Positions 45,860 through 56,200 of a DNA stretch of 64,000 nt are shown piece after piece (position 1 is the stretch's first letter; each line of letters begins with the position of its first letter). Source of the stretch: Acidimicrobiaceae bacterium. GTDB taxonomy: Bacteria > Actinomycetota > Acidimicrobiia > Acidimicrobiales > Poriferisodalaceae. The translations under genes and the position numbers were made by a program. The stretch is taken from the NCBI GenBank assembly GCA_905182565.1, contig CAJJCB010000023.1, positions 29,015 through 93,014 of the forward strand, given 5' to 3'. Under the pieces are notes generated by a model. The model saw only the letters and a list, made by a program, of their open reading frames with translations, ran no database searches and was not told where the DNA came from.

Positions 45860-46998
45860 GATCGGGGTTTAGACCCGCTCGAGGTTTCTCTATGAACTAG
45901 CTCGACAACTTTTTCCAAAATTTCAGGATTCGTCTCTGGAAGTACACCGTGGCCAAGGTTAAAAATATGCCCTGGTTTGTTTCCAGCTGACTTTAATATC
46001 TGAAGCGTTTGATTTTTCACCACTTCCCAGGGGGCTAAGCAAAGAGCTGGATCTAAATTTCCTTGTATAGCGATGTTCTCGCCAACTCTTAAGCGCGCTT
46101 GGTCAATTGACACGCGCCAGTCAACCCCTACGACCTCAGGCCCAGCTTCGCCGAATTGGTCGAGTAACTCCCCTGTAGTGACACCGAAGTGAGCTCGTGG
46201 CACTTTAAGGTCAGCGAGTTCTGCGAAAACTCGCTGGCTATGAGGCAGCACATAATTGCGATAATCCGAAGGTGTAAGTGCGCCTGCCCAAGAATCGAAA
46301 AGTTGGACTGCGCTGGCGCCAGCTAGTACTTGAGACCTCATAGAAACGATTGCTATGTCTGCTAATCGCGCCATCAATTCGTGCCAAAGTTTAGGGTCAC
46401 TGTGCATTAATGATTTCGTCTTGGCGTGGTCCCGAGATGGCCGGCCTTCGATTAAATAGCTGGCAATTGTAAAAGGCGCCCCAGCGAAGCCGATAAGCGG
46501 AATGGCGAGTTCTCTGGCCAAAATTTTTACGGTTTCGATCACGTAGGACGTGTCTTTCTCAGGGTCTAACTCTCGAATTCTTTTTAGATCACTTCGTTCA
46601 CGAAACGGTGAAGCCGCAACAGGGCCGATTCCCGGAACTACATCAATCTTGAAACCAACAGCGTCGATAGGAACGACAATGTCTGAGAAAAGAATTGCTG
46701 CGTCCACTCCATAGCGGTTAACAGGTTGCATAGTAATTTCCGCAGCTAGCTCAGGATTATGGATAGCTTCTAGAATGCTTCCGTCCCCGCGAATATTTCT
46801 GTACTCCGGAAGGGAACGTCCGGCCTGGCGTTGAAACCAGACTGGCGTGTGAGAGGTCGGTAGGTTTCTACAAGCGCGGAGATACACGCTTTCAGCAAGT
46901 TTATGAGCGGGATGATTGGTAGGAAGGGCCATTGGCTTAGAAACGCTATCTCCTATGAACGCTGGTGACCACTCATTAGGTAGAAGTAGGTCTTTCAT
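45856..46998 (-). CDS. hemE: uroporphyrinogen decarboxylase
   Basis: Converts uroporphyrinogen III to coproporphyrinogen III. 380 residues; a start at 46932 would give a more usual length of 358. Signature PVWFQRQAGRSLPEYR (Met of the usual WFMRQAGR is Gln), ILFSDIVVPIDAVGF with the catalytic Asp, FAGAPFTIASYLIEG, QLFDSWAGAL, GVDWR and FNLGHGVLPETNPE. First gene of hemE-hemG-lnt; divergent from the HelD gene. Confidence 0.93.
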   Translation of the reverse strand: MKDLLLPNEWSPAFIGDSVSKPMALPTNHPAHKLAESVYLRACRNLPTSHTPVWFQRQAGRSLPEYRNIRGDGSILEAIHNPELAAEITMQPVNRYGVDAAILFSDIVVPIDAVGFKIDVVPGIGPVAASPFRERSDLKRIRELDPEKDTSYVIETVKILARELAIPLIGFAGAPFTIASYLIEGRPSRDHAKTKSLMHSDPKLWHELMARLADIAIVSMRSQVLAGASAVQLFDSWAGALTPSDYRNYVLPHSQRVFAELADLKVPRAHFGVTTGELLDQFGEAGPEVVGVDWRVSIDQARLRVGENIAIQGNLDPALCLAPWEVVKNQTLQILKSAGNKPGHIFNLGHGVLPETNPEILEKVVELVHRETSSGSKPRS

Positions 46999-47051
46999 GC
47001 GCGTCTACATGCCGGTAAGCTCTATGTCTCCCAAAAAATTGTGATTGAGAC

Positions 47052-49163
47052 GTGAGCGACTCAGAAATAGAGCTTGAGCAAGCGCATATAGATAGCGCGT
47101 ACCGGTTACTCGAACAAGCGCGCACTCGAGCGGTTGAATTGCGAAGTATGGTGGAAGTTGGTCGTGGCGGAACGACACAAGCACGCTATGAACGCGACGT
47201 AATAGAAGAAAGCATTCAGAATAGGCTTGGGCAACTGCAGCTCGGTTCTGCTTCGTTAATATTTGGACGGATTGATGAAGAATCTGGCGAGCGTTTCTAC
47301 ATAGGGCGTTTGGCAGTAGCTGATGAATATCAAGAGCCTGTTGTTGTTGATTGGAGAGCTCCGGTAGCAGAACCTTTTTATAGAGCTACGGGTCGCCATC
47401 CGATGGGCTTGGTCCGGCGGCGACATTTTGTTACACGAGGTAAAGAACTTTTAAATATTGAAGATGAACTTTTTGACCTTGATCAGTTAGACGAAAATTA
47501 TCAGGGGCATGGTGCACTGCTAGCCGCTCTTGATCAAAACCGTGATGGCCAGCTTCGAGATATCGTGGCCACGATTCAGGGTGAACAAGATGAAATCATT
47601 CGTGATTCGCCCAAAGGCATGCTCATCGTGCAGGGAGGACCTGGGACAGGGAAGACAGTTGTCGCATTGCATCGTGCTGCATACCTACTCTACACACACC
47701 GATTTCCGTTAGAAGGTCAAGGTGTTTTGGTTGTAGGTCCGAACCGTCTTTTTCTTCGCTACATAGAACAAGTGTTGCCAAGTTTAGGCGAAGCAGGTGT
47801 TCATCTAAGTGTCCTAGCGGATCTATTTTGCGACATATTTCCGAAGGTTCGTATCCATCTTGCAGATGACTTGAACTCGGCGCAGGTGAAGGGCGATCCG
47901 AGAATGATTCGACTCATCGAGAGAGCAATCTCAGATCGACAACGCGCACTTCCTGAAGAACTGTCTTTGGGCTTTGGTCTAGTGAGACTTCGCGTTACCC
48001 GCAGCCAGATGCGGTCAATAGTGCGCGACGCGCGCCGTCGTTACAGGCGACATAACCAAGCAAGGCATTTTGTCGAGTTAGAATTTTTTGCGTGTTTAGC
48101 GAGGTCTCACAGATCAGAACCTGACCCTCAAGTTGTTAGGGAAAGGTTGTCGCGAAATCCCGAAGTGCAAGCAGCATTCGAACGGATGTGGCCCATGCTT
48201 TCGCCTGCTCAGCTTCTTCGTGATTTGTATGGTTCAAAGGCTCTTCTGCGATCAGCTGCGAAAAATCTTCTAAATGATGAGGAAATGGAAAGCTTGTATC
48301 GAGAACGCGGTCAAAGCGAAGATGAATATCGTTGGAGCGATGCGGATGTAGCGGTTCTAGATGAGGCCTATACACAGCTAGGCCCCCGGTTGTCTAGCAA
48401 TAGAAAGCCGCTAGAGGAAGAAGCGCGAACGTATGGGCATATTGTTGTAGACGAGGCGCAAGACCATACCCCCATGGGTCTTCGGATGGTCGAGCGACGT
48501 TCTCTTAATGGTTCAATGACTCTGGTCGGCGATATAGCCCAAGCTACAGCTCCTGCTGCTGCTGCGAATTGGACTGAGATTGTGAAACATTTTCCAGCAG
48601 GACTGCATGAATCGCGTATGCACGAATTGACCTTAAGCTACCGAATCCCTGCACCTAATCTAGTATTAGCTAATCAAGTGCTAAGTGTCGCAGCCCCTGA
48701 ACTGGTGGCACCTACTGCAGTTCGAACTGTAGGAACCGAGCCGAGAATAATAGATGTTGGCCACTCGGGTCAGTCAGGAAATCTCCTGAGCGTTGTCGTC
48801 AGAGTCGTTAAAGAAGAGGCAGAGGTTCTTAAGGGCGGCTCTCTTGCTGTCATTGTTTCCTCTAGTTTGATTGATCTTGTTGATCAAGCTCTGCAAAACG
48901 GAGGAGTCGACTTTGGAAGAGCTACGACTGCCAGTCGAAACGTTTCGGGACCCTTGCACCCAAAAATTGCGTTAGTTCCAGTTCAGCTCGTGAAGGGTTT
49001 GGAATTAGATGGAAGTGTGGTGGTCGAACCACGCACAATCGTTGAGGATGAGCCGCAAGGGCTCCGAGCGTTGTATGTGGCGCTTACTCGTTCAACCAAA
49101 CGACTTGCGATAGTTCATGAACGTGAGTTACCTGAAGTGTTATTGCCACAAAAAGATATATAA
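47052..49163 (+). CDS. HelD-like SF1 helicase / RNA polymerase recycling factor
   Basis: 703 residues. N-terminal coiled coil (LEQAHIDSAYRLLEQARTRA, up to about residue 75), then a HelD-specific region (IGRLAVADEYQEPVVVDWRA), Walker A GGPGTGKTVVALHRAAYLLY near 196, a long insertion, motif II HIVVDEAQDHTPMGLRMVER, motif III LVGDIAQATAP, and C-terminal LYVALTRSTKRLAIVHE. HelD uses ATP to free stalled RNA polymerase and can confer rifampicin tolerance in some Actinobacteria; neither is shown here. GTG start; divergent from hemE by 53 bp. Confidence 0.88.
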   Translation: MSDSEIELEQAHIDSAYRLLEQARTRAVELRSMVEVGRGGTTQARYERDVIEESIQNRLGQLQLGSASLIFGRIDEESGERFYIGRLAVADEYQEPVVVDWRAPVAEPFYRATGRHPMGLVRRRHFVTRGKELLNIEDELFDLDQLDENYQGHGALLAALDQNRDGQLRDIVATIQGEQDEIIRDSPKGMLIVQGGPGTGKTVVALHRAAYLLYTHRFPLEGQGVLVVGPNRLFLRYIEQVLPSLGEAGVHLSVLADLFCDIFPKVRIHLADDLNSAQVKGDPRMIRLIERAISDRQRALPEELSLGFGLVRLRVTRSQMRSIVRDARRRYRRHNQARHFVELEFFACLARSHRSEPDPQVVRERLSRNPEVQAAFERMWPMLSPAQLLRDLYGSKALLRSAAKNLLNDEEMESLYRERGQSEDEYRWSDADVAVLDEAYTQLGPRLSSNRKPLEEEARTYGHIVVDEAQDHTPMGLRMVERRSLNGSMTLVGDIAQATAPAAAANWTEIVKHFPAGLHESRMHELTLSYRIPAPNLVLANQVLSVAAPELVAPTAVRTVGTEPRIIDVGHSGQSGNLLSVVVRVVKEEAEVLKGGSLAVIVSSSLIDLVDQALQNGGVDFGRATTASRNVSGPLHPKIALVPVQLVKGLELDGSVVVEPRTIVEDEPQGLRALYVALTRSTKRLAIVHERELPEVLLPQKDI

Positions 49164-49225
49164 ACGAGTAAGAGGCTATCCTTATCAACGAAGGTACTTT
49201 GCATTCAAATAGGGGAGATCAGCGC

Positions 49226-49429
49226 ATGGCGGATGTAACTATCAAAATTCGTAATAATGGACCATTGTTAGTGCAGGGCTCCTGTCTTATTACCGATCAA
49301 GATGAAAACGTATTGAGCGACAGTGACAAGCTCGTTGCACTTTGCCGATGTGGTCTCTCTTCAAGTAAGCCAATGTGCGATGGTAGCCACACTGATGGCT
49401 TTGATGGAGCTCTCAATCCACCTACCTAG
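49226..49429 (+). CDS. CDGSH iron-sulfur domain protein
   Basis: 67 residues. The 2Fe-2S motif is CRCGLSSSKPMCDGSH (three Cys and one His), in the usual spacing, preceded by the short beta strand region NNGPLLVQGSCLITDQD. Small proteins of this kind carry redox- or acid-labile clusters; partner unknown. ATG 49226 has GGGGAG ahead; the TTG at 49199 is rejected. Convergent with the PPOX gene. Confidence 0.9.
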   Translation: MADVTIKIRNNGPLLVQGSCLITDQDENVLSDSDKLVALCRCGLSSSKPMCDGSHTDGFDGALNPPT

Positions 49430-49461
49430 AATAACTATCCGTTATCTAGACGGCTTAGTGC

Positions 49462-49857
49462 TCAGGCACGACCAAGAATATTGGAAACTGTTACTTCGAT
49501 AACTGTTCTATCACTTCGATCTTTGGGCTCTCGATACCTTTCTGCGTAGCGCTTCGTGCCCTCAAGACATCGCATTGGGTCATCTGACACTATGGCGTGG
49601 CCTTCAAGAGTTAGCCATCTACCGCCGTCTATTTGGCAAATGCTTGCTGTCCCACCTCCGGACGAGAAAAGAATTTTGCTTTTAACCGAAGTTTTCCAAG
49701 TAATGATTCGTGCAAGATGTTGTTCAGGATCCCAAGTAAATCCGATGGGTGTTACATGTGGTGAACCATCGAGACGCAAAAGGGTGAGCGAAGCTAGATG
49801 TCGATCAGTCAGAAAGCTATTTACCTCAGGCGAAAGATTATTTAGGTCGAGAGCCAT
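49462..49857 (-). CDS. PPOX-class (split-barrel) protein, probably F420- or FMN-binding
   Basis: 131 residues from ATG 49857, which overlaps the permease stop (TAATG); a longer frame to 49944 is rejected. Barrel segments ASLTLLRLDGSPHVTPIGFT, IITWKTSVKSKILF, ASICQIDGGRWLTLEGHAIV and RYAERYREPKDRSDRTVIEV are typical of the pyridoxamine oxidase superfamily (Rv1155-like F420 branch). Cofactor and substrate are inferred from family only. Confidence 0.78.
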   Translation of the reverse strand: MALDLNNLSPEVNSFLTDRHLASLTLLRLDGSPHVTPIGFTWDPEQHLARIITWKTSVKSKILFSSGGGTASICQIDGGRWLTLEGHAIVSDDPMRCLEGTKRYAERYREPKDRSDRTVIEVTVSNILGRA

Positions 49858-52424
49858 TATACGTGTCCTATCGCATCGAGAATATTCAGTTTCGCCGCTC
49901 GTCGCGCAGGAATTATTGCCGCTATTGCCCCGCCCAATGTGCACAGTATGAGAATTGAGAAGAAGTTTCCGTATGGCACACCGAAATCAGTCACAAATGA
50001 GTCAGGCATAGCTTGAACAGCTACGAAACCTAAGACAACTCCGAGTGAGATACCGAGAACTCCTCCAAATACTGAAACTATGATTGCTTCCCAACGGATC
50101 ATTCTGCGAGTTTGTCGACGTGTCATGCCAACAGCCCTTAGAAGGCCGATCTCTCTAGTGCGTTCGAACACTGATAAAACGAGCGTATTGACGATGCCGA
50201 GCATCGCGATAACTACTGCGAAACCAACTAGGGCATTAACTGCAACAAGCAACTGATCGATTCGGTTTTCCGTAGTTTTCTGAAATTCGCTTTTGGTTTG
50301 AATTAGCGCTTCAGGGTAAGCGGCTGCGATGGTGCCGATTTGTTGTTCTAAATCTTCGGCATTGAAACCTTTGGACAGTTTAGCCGCCACGAAGTTGTCA
50401 AATTGTAACGCTGAGTCGAAGCCACTTTCGAATGTGTTCGTTCCGATTACCCAATTGCCAAGAATCCCGCCATCTTCGTAAATTCCCACCACTGTGAGAG
50501 TCTGTGACCCTGAGACTGGGAAAATAGCCGTAATGCTATCTCCGATTGACAAGTCTAAATCCGTTGCTGGATCACGATGAACTAAAACCCCAGCTTCGTT
50601 CAGTCCGGAATATGAGCCTTCACTTAAGCTCAGGTCCACGATCAACCCTAGGCCTGCTTCTTCAGTGGCAGTAACATCTTTGGCAGCGTTGTTTACTCGT
50701 ATCCTCGCAGAGCCTTCCCCGCCTCGGAAGCCGACTGCAGTCTCAATTCCCTCTATATTTTGTAGATCCTGTGCCAATTTTGGACTAAAGCCGATGAAAG
50801 ATCGTTGCTCAAGGTCAACAAAGTAGTCTGCTTTAAGCGAGGTATCTAAGGCAGCGCTAAAAGTCTTTTTGAAGCTGGTTCCTACTACGAGCACCATCGC
50901 TACCAACGCGAGGCCAATCATTAAGGCAGAAGCTGTCGATGATGTGCGACGAGGATTTCGTGCAGCATTTTCTCTAGCTAGAACTCCTGATGCGGGGGCA
51001 AGCTGAGCGAAAGGCCATCCTAAAAATTTGGCCATGGGGCTAGCCACTAATTGGCTCAGTAACGCTATCGATAGAAACGTTAAAAGGGCTCCTAAGCTGA
51101 GCGCATAAAGTTGTCCTTTAGCTCCTGAATTCGAAGTAACACCCCTAACTATTAGTAGTACGCCTGCAAGTCCTATGAGACCGCCAAAGATTGAACGACG
51201 GTTAGTTTTTTTAGAAGACAGCGAAAAATTGTCTCTTAAAGCTGCGATAGGTGGAATCGTCGCTGCTTTGCGAGCCGGAGAAAGACAAGCTGCAAGCGTT
51301 ACAACTAGGCCAACAACAAATGCTGCTATCCATGTGCGGCCGGCGATTACTAATGGCCCGTCAGGGAGACCGGCACCGTCTCCAGCCTGAGCTATAAGAA
51401 TCTTAAGAAGCGCTGCAATGCCTACCCCACTGAAAAGCCCTACTAAGGAAGCGATTAATCCAATTATGAGACCTTCAAGTATCACCGAAGTTTGAACTTG
51501 TTTGCCAGTAGCACCAAGGCTCCGCAGAAGCCCTAATTCTTTAATCCGTTGACCCAACACAATAGAAAATGTGTTGTTGATAATGAATGCACTGACGATG
51601 AGAGAGATCGCAGCGAAGGCCAATAATGCATTTTGAAAAATTGTAATAAATTGGTCGAATTCGGAACTGAACTCAGTTGCAACTGTTTCAGATGTGACCG
51701 CTTCAAGTTCCAATTCGTTAAGTAGCGGGGTGAGATCAGCAATAACAGATTCAGCTGCAAAACCTGCAGAGATTCCTACGGTCGCGGACATGAAAGTCTT
51801 GTCGTAACCGAAAAGGCGTTGAGTAGTAGCCGTATCAAAGAGCACAAAAACAGCTCCACCGCCGTTGTCTTCGCCCCAGCTTGTAATACCGCTAACTACG
51901 AACTGTTCAGGTTCACTCTGAGAACGGACAGTAATTTTGTCTCCCACGGAAACCCCATACCTGGAAGCGCTATCAACGTCAAGCATTGCTTCGCCCGGTC
52001 CGGGCTGAACACCTTCCAATGTTATAAAAGCGGTTAGTTCGCTTCCTGGAGTGGAGTTGAAAGCGAGAGTGGGTGCTCGCCCAGAGTCAATTAGTTCGCC
52101 ATTAAATGAAAGGCGTGGGAACCCTTGAATATTTCCGACTGCCGAGTCAACGCCGTTTGTTTTGAGTAGTTCATCGATCAATTCTTCAGGGACTAACGGC
52201 CTACTAAACTCGTCGCCATCGATAGTTTCGACACCTCGAACTTGGACCCAACCTGGTCCAGCTATCTCCTGCGCGATCTCATCAAAAGTACCCCGAAGGC
52301 TATCTGCCAAAATAAATGAACCAGAAACAAATGCCACGCCGAGCACAACAGCGAAAGTAGTTAGAGCTAAACGAATTTTTCGAGCCGCCAGCGAGGCGAG
52401 CGTTAATTTTAGCACCTCAGTCAC
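49857..52424 (-). CDS. ABC transporter permease with two FtsX domains
   Basis: 855 residues: span 1 (LALTTFAVVLGVAFVSGSFI), a MacB-like extracellular domain, three spans as the first FtsX module (about 265-390), then a central span region, a second extracellular domain, and a second FtsX module at the C-terminus with NTLVLSVFERTREIGLLRAV. Such proteins move lipids, lipoproteins or peptides, or signal to the cell wall. GTG 52424 overlaps the ATPase stop; PPOX follows, so the three form an operon. Confidence 0.9.
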   Translation of the reverse strand: MTEVLKLTLASLAARKIRLALTTFAVVLGVAFVSGSFILADSLRGTFDEIAQEIAGPGWVQVRGVETIDGDEFSRPLVPEELIDELLKTNGVDSAVGNIQGFPRLSFNGELIDSGRAPTLAFNSTPGSELTAFITLEGVQPGPGEAMLDVDSASRYGVSVGDKITVRSQSEPEQFVVSGITSWGEDNGGGAVFVLFDTATTQRLFGYDKTFMSATVGISAGFAAESVIADLTPLLNELELEAVTSETVATEFSSEFDQFITIFQNALLAFAAISLIVSAFIINNTFSIVLGQRIKELGLLRSLGATGKQVQTSVILEGLIIGLIASLVGLFSGVGIAALLKILIAQAGDGAGLPDGPLVIAGRTWIAAFVVGLVVTLAACLSPARKAATIPPIAALRDNFSLSSKKTNRRSIFGGLIGLAGVLLIVRGVTSNSGAKGQLYALSLGALLTFLSIALLSQLVASPMAKFLGWPFAQLAPASGVLARENAARNPRRTSSTASALMIGLALVAMVLVVGTSFKKTFSAALDTSLKADYFVDLEQRSFIGFSPKLAQDLQNIEGIETAVGFRGGEGSARIRVNNAAKDVTATEEAGLGLIVDLSLSEGSYSGLNEAGVLVHRDPATDLDLSIGDSITAIFPVSGSQTLTVVGIYEDGGILGNWVIGTNTFESGFDSALQFDNFVAAKLSKGFNAEDLEQQIGTIAAAYPEALIQTKSEFQKTTENRIDQLLVAVNALVGFAVVIAMLGIVNTLVLSVFERTREIGLLRAVGMTRRQTRRMIRWEAIIVSVFGGVLGISLGVVLGFVAVQAMPDSFVTDFGVPYGNFFSILILCTLGGAIAAIIPARRAAKLNILDAIGHV

Positions 52425-53157
52425 CAAGCTGTTTCATTAGATCTAGAACGTTCTCGGCAGTCGGGTTTTGAAGTTCAGAAACAATTTTTCCGTCCGCTAA
52501 GAAAACAACTCGATCGCTGTAGCTAGCTGCTACAGGGTCATGAGTCACCATTACTATTGTTTGTCCGAAAGAAGTCACAGCTGATTTCATGAACTCTAAA
52601 ATTTCTGCTCCTGTGCGACTGTCAAGATTACCTGTCGGTTCATCAGCAAAAATAATTTCTGGTCTGCCGGCCAACGCTCTAGCGACAGCCACTCGTTGTT
52701 GCTGGCCGCCTGACAACTCGTTTGGGCGATGACTGAGTCTGTCTTCTAGACCAACAGCCGCGATTACTTGCGACAACCACTCTTGGTCGGTAGTAGTGCC
52801 ACCTAGCCGTTGTGGCAGCACTATATTCTCTTTTGCGTTAAGTGTTGGGACTAGATTATATGCCTGAAAAATAAAGCCCACTCGTTCTCGTCGTAACAAA
52901 GTGAGGTTTCTCTCATTGAGTTTACTTATGTCAGTTTCGCCAATATAGACGTTTCCTGAAGTCAGCTGGTCAAGACCGGCAAGACAATGCATGAGCGTTG
53001 ATTTCCCTGAGCCAGACGGACCCATGATGGCTGTAAATTCACCGCGTTTAATATCTAGCGATACTCCATCTAGGGCTCGAACTTCGCTGTCGCCGGCACT
53101 ATAAATTTTCTTCGCCATGACTGTGCGAGCAGCAAGGTCAGTCAAAATCGTTTCCAT
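52417..53157 (-). CDS. ABC transporter ATP-binding protein, LolD/MacB type
   Basis: 246 residues: Walker A MGPSGSGKSTLMHCLAGLD, Q-loop GFIFQAYNLVPTLNAKEN, signature ELSGGQQQRVAVARAL, Walker B IIFADEPTGNLDSRTG and the H-loop VMVTHDPVAAS. The short coupling region fits partners with FtsX-fold permeases, one of which is directly downstream and overlapping. Direction of transport is outward in the known family. Confidence 0.94.
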   Translation of the reverse strand: METILTDLAARTVMAKKIYSAGDSEVRALDGVSLDIKRGEFTAIMGPSGSGKSTLMHCLAGLDQLTSGNVYIGETDISKLNERNLTLLRRERVGFIFQAYNLVPTLNAKENIVLPQRLGGTTTDQEWLSQVIAAVGLEDRLSHRPNELSGGQQQRVAVARALAGRPEIIFADEPTGNLDSRTGAEILEFMKSAVTSFGQTIVMVTHDPVAASYSDRVVFLADGKIVSELQNPTAENVLDLMKQLGD

Positions 53158-53285
53158 GTCTAAAGGTTATGGCCGCACTGTTACCCAGAGGTAAGTTTCT
53201 CCTAAGAATGACCAGAAAAACTGCGTGCACTGGTGGACGAGTATTTCTCGTAGGCATCCAATGAAATTTTATTGATTACCGTGAC

Positions 53286-56200
53286 ATGGTTATAGATTCG
53301 TACACTGGAGACATGATCTGCCCATCATGTACTTCGGATGCACCAACTGGTGCCCGGTTTTGTTCTGTTTGCGGCCATTTACTCGTTCAAACTGAAGAGC
53401 GCAGAATCGTAACCGTCTTATTCGCAGACCTTGTGGGCTTCACTGGCCTCTCTGAAAATCGTGACCCCGAGGAGCTGAAACATTTAATTGATCGTTGTTT
53501 TCAACGCTTAGTTGCCGATGTCACAGCTTTCGGTGGGACAGTCGACAAGATCATAGGCGATGCAATAGTTGTTTTATTTGGTGCTCCTACCGCTCACGAA
53601 GATGACCCAGAGCGAGCTGTTCGAGCCGCATTGCAAATGCAACGCACTCTTTTAGCATTTGCTGCCGAGCAGACCAGCGACATGAGAATGCGAATAGGGG
53701 TTAACACCGGAGAAGTTCTTGTTGGTGCTCTTAAAGCTGGTGGGGATTACACAGCTATGGGAGACACGGTAAACGTTGCAAGTCGACTACAGAATTTGGC
53801 AGCTCCTGGCGAAATTTTGGTTGGACCAAGTACTCGCTCAGCGGTCAGCGAAGTAATTGAATTTGACGACCGAGGAATGACTGACTTACGTGGTCGTGAG
53901 GGGTCAATACAAGTTGCTGCAGCTATTGTAGAAATTGGACCGCCGGGACGCCGAAAATTCGCTAATCGAGCTCCGCTCATTGGGCGCGAGTTGGAGCAGG
54001 CTCACTTGTCGAGCGCTATTGAAGTAGCGATCATGAAAGGCCGTGCGTGTTTGATCAACGTTTTGGGAGAAGCTGGAATAGGTAAAACTCGTTTGGCTTC
54101 TGAAGTTGCTTCACAAGCGGAAACTGAGCATGAAGCTATTGTGCTAGAGGGGCGAGTGTTGCCTTACGGAGAAACAAGTCCTTTGAGAGCCCTCGGCGAC
54201 TCCATAGCAGGAGCAGCTGGACTAGCTGCTAGTGATGATTCGATTCGAGCCAGAGAAAAAATAGCTACGATGATTCGTAATTATTTGGATCCTGGCGATT
54301 TGGAAAGTATCGAGCAGATTGCAGAAGTTGTTCTCCACCTAATTGGTCGACCTACATCAATAGGCTTTTTGGAAACCGACCGGCGAGTTCCGATGGTGCG
54401 CGATGGTATGCGTAAATTTTTTGTTGCTGTATCAAATAAGTATCCGGTTGTTTTGATCTTACGAGATATCCAATGGGCTGATCAGAGGCTTCTTGATGTA
54501 GTTGAACAGATGCTAGAACTTCTTTCAGATCGACCTTTCGTAGTTATGGCTACGGCTCGGTGGGATCTGGATGAGGTTCGTTGGGTCGCGATGCCAGGAA
54601 GACATAACACCGTAGTTATTAACCTTGACCCACTTGACATGACAGCAACATCTTTGCTGGGTAGCGCATTGCTGGGAGCACCTGTGTCTGCGGTTCTAGC
54701 AGCGGAGCTATATGAGCGGAGCGGCGGCAATCCCTTCTTTGTAGAAGAAATTTCAACGCTTTTACGTGAAGAAGACTTTATGAATCCGGGAGTGCGATTC
54801 GATATAGAAAAAAAGATGATAGGTGAGCTCCCAAAAACTTTAGTGGGCTTAGTAGCAGCGCGATTGGATTCTTTGCCGCAGGCCGAGAGACGCATGGTCG
54901 AAAATGCCTCGGTGCTAGGTCGGCGAGGCCCGGTTTACGGGTTGCTGTTGATGGGAGACGAAAGCAAGGATCAGTCCAGCTTCAGGCACCTTGTAGACAA
55001 GGACATTCTCTCCATGGAAGGCGAATGGTGGCGCTTTCGATCTGATCTTGTTCGTGATGTTGCCTACAGCATGCTAACCAAGTCAGTTAGGGCAGATCGC
55101 CACCTCATGGTAGCTGAATGGCTAGCAGCTAATACCGATGACGCATCTGGTGATGCTGTTGCGGCAATAGCTACGCACTACGCAGCTGCTGCCGAGCTGG
55201 GTCGCGAAAAACAAGAAATTGATACTGAGCTTGCAGATAAGGCAATCGATTGGCTTGGGAAAGCTGGATGTCTGAGCGAGGAGAGGGATAGTCATTACTC
55301 TTCAGTTGAGTTGTCCACTAGGGCTCTTAGCATGTTGCAAGCTGATGACCCCAGAAACATCGAGTTAGCTCTATGTCGTGGAAGAGCGAGACTGGCTTTG
55401 GGCGAATTGCCGGGCGCAAAAGATGATGCTGGTTTCGCAAAACAGCTAGCAGATCGCGTCGGAGACAAAAAAGGTACTGCGCTAGCGATACGACTTTCGG
55501 GTGAAGTTGTTGCAGCCTCTGATGACCCAACTGATGCAACTGCATTATACGAAGAAGCATTAACCAAATTTAGAGACTTGGGTGCCTCGAGAGAGATAGC
55601 GCAAACTTTGAGGCTTCAAGGCTTGTCAGCTATTTATGACGGTGAACACCTTCGAGCCGATGGGTATTTCGAAGAGGCACGCAGTATCTTTATTCAGTTA
55701 GATGACGTCCAAGGTCTGGCATGGTGCCTGGAGAACTTGGCTTGGCTATCTTTTCAGCGTGGAGAGTTAGAAGAAGCTGACCAGCGCGTCGGCAAAGCTA
55801 TTTCTCTTTTCAAAGAAATAAATGACCTATCTGGCTTAGCATTTGCTGAGGGTCTTCTAGCGTTTCTCATGTTTCATCGCGGTATGCGAGATGAAGCTGA
55901 AGAGCTCGCCCTTAAAGTCCGTGATGTAAGCCATGAGCGCGGTGAACGATTCGGCGAAGCAATGATGGACCTTTTATTAGCATCAGCGTTGCTTTGGTCA
56001 GGGCGAGTGGAAGCTGCAGTCGCTCGCGCTACTGAAGCAGAACTTGTATTTCGTGAAATCGAAAATGTGTTTGGGGTTGTCCAAGCGCTTGGACTCTTAG
56101 GCAGGGCTTACGCTGCTTTAGGAAGTCTTAGCGATAGCCGAACAAGCCATGACATGTGTATAGCCGAGGCGTTAGCTATGCCCGGGAAGCCGCTAGAAGG

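Noticed and set aside
47052..49163. Possibility that the HelD gene is the donor of the helicase-like part of topA
   Set aside because: HelD's middle region does not resemble the inserted segment; the insert matches UvrD/PcrA 2B instead.
49462..49944. Longer PPOX frame starting at 49944
   Set aside because: The extra N-terminal residues lie inside the permease gene and lack similarity; ATG 49857 overlaps the permease stop as in a normal operon.
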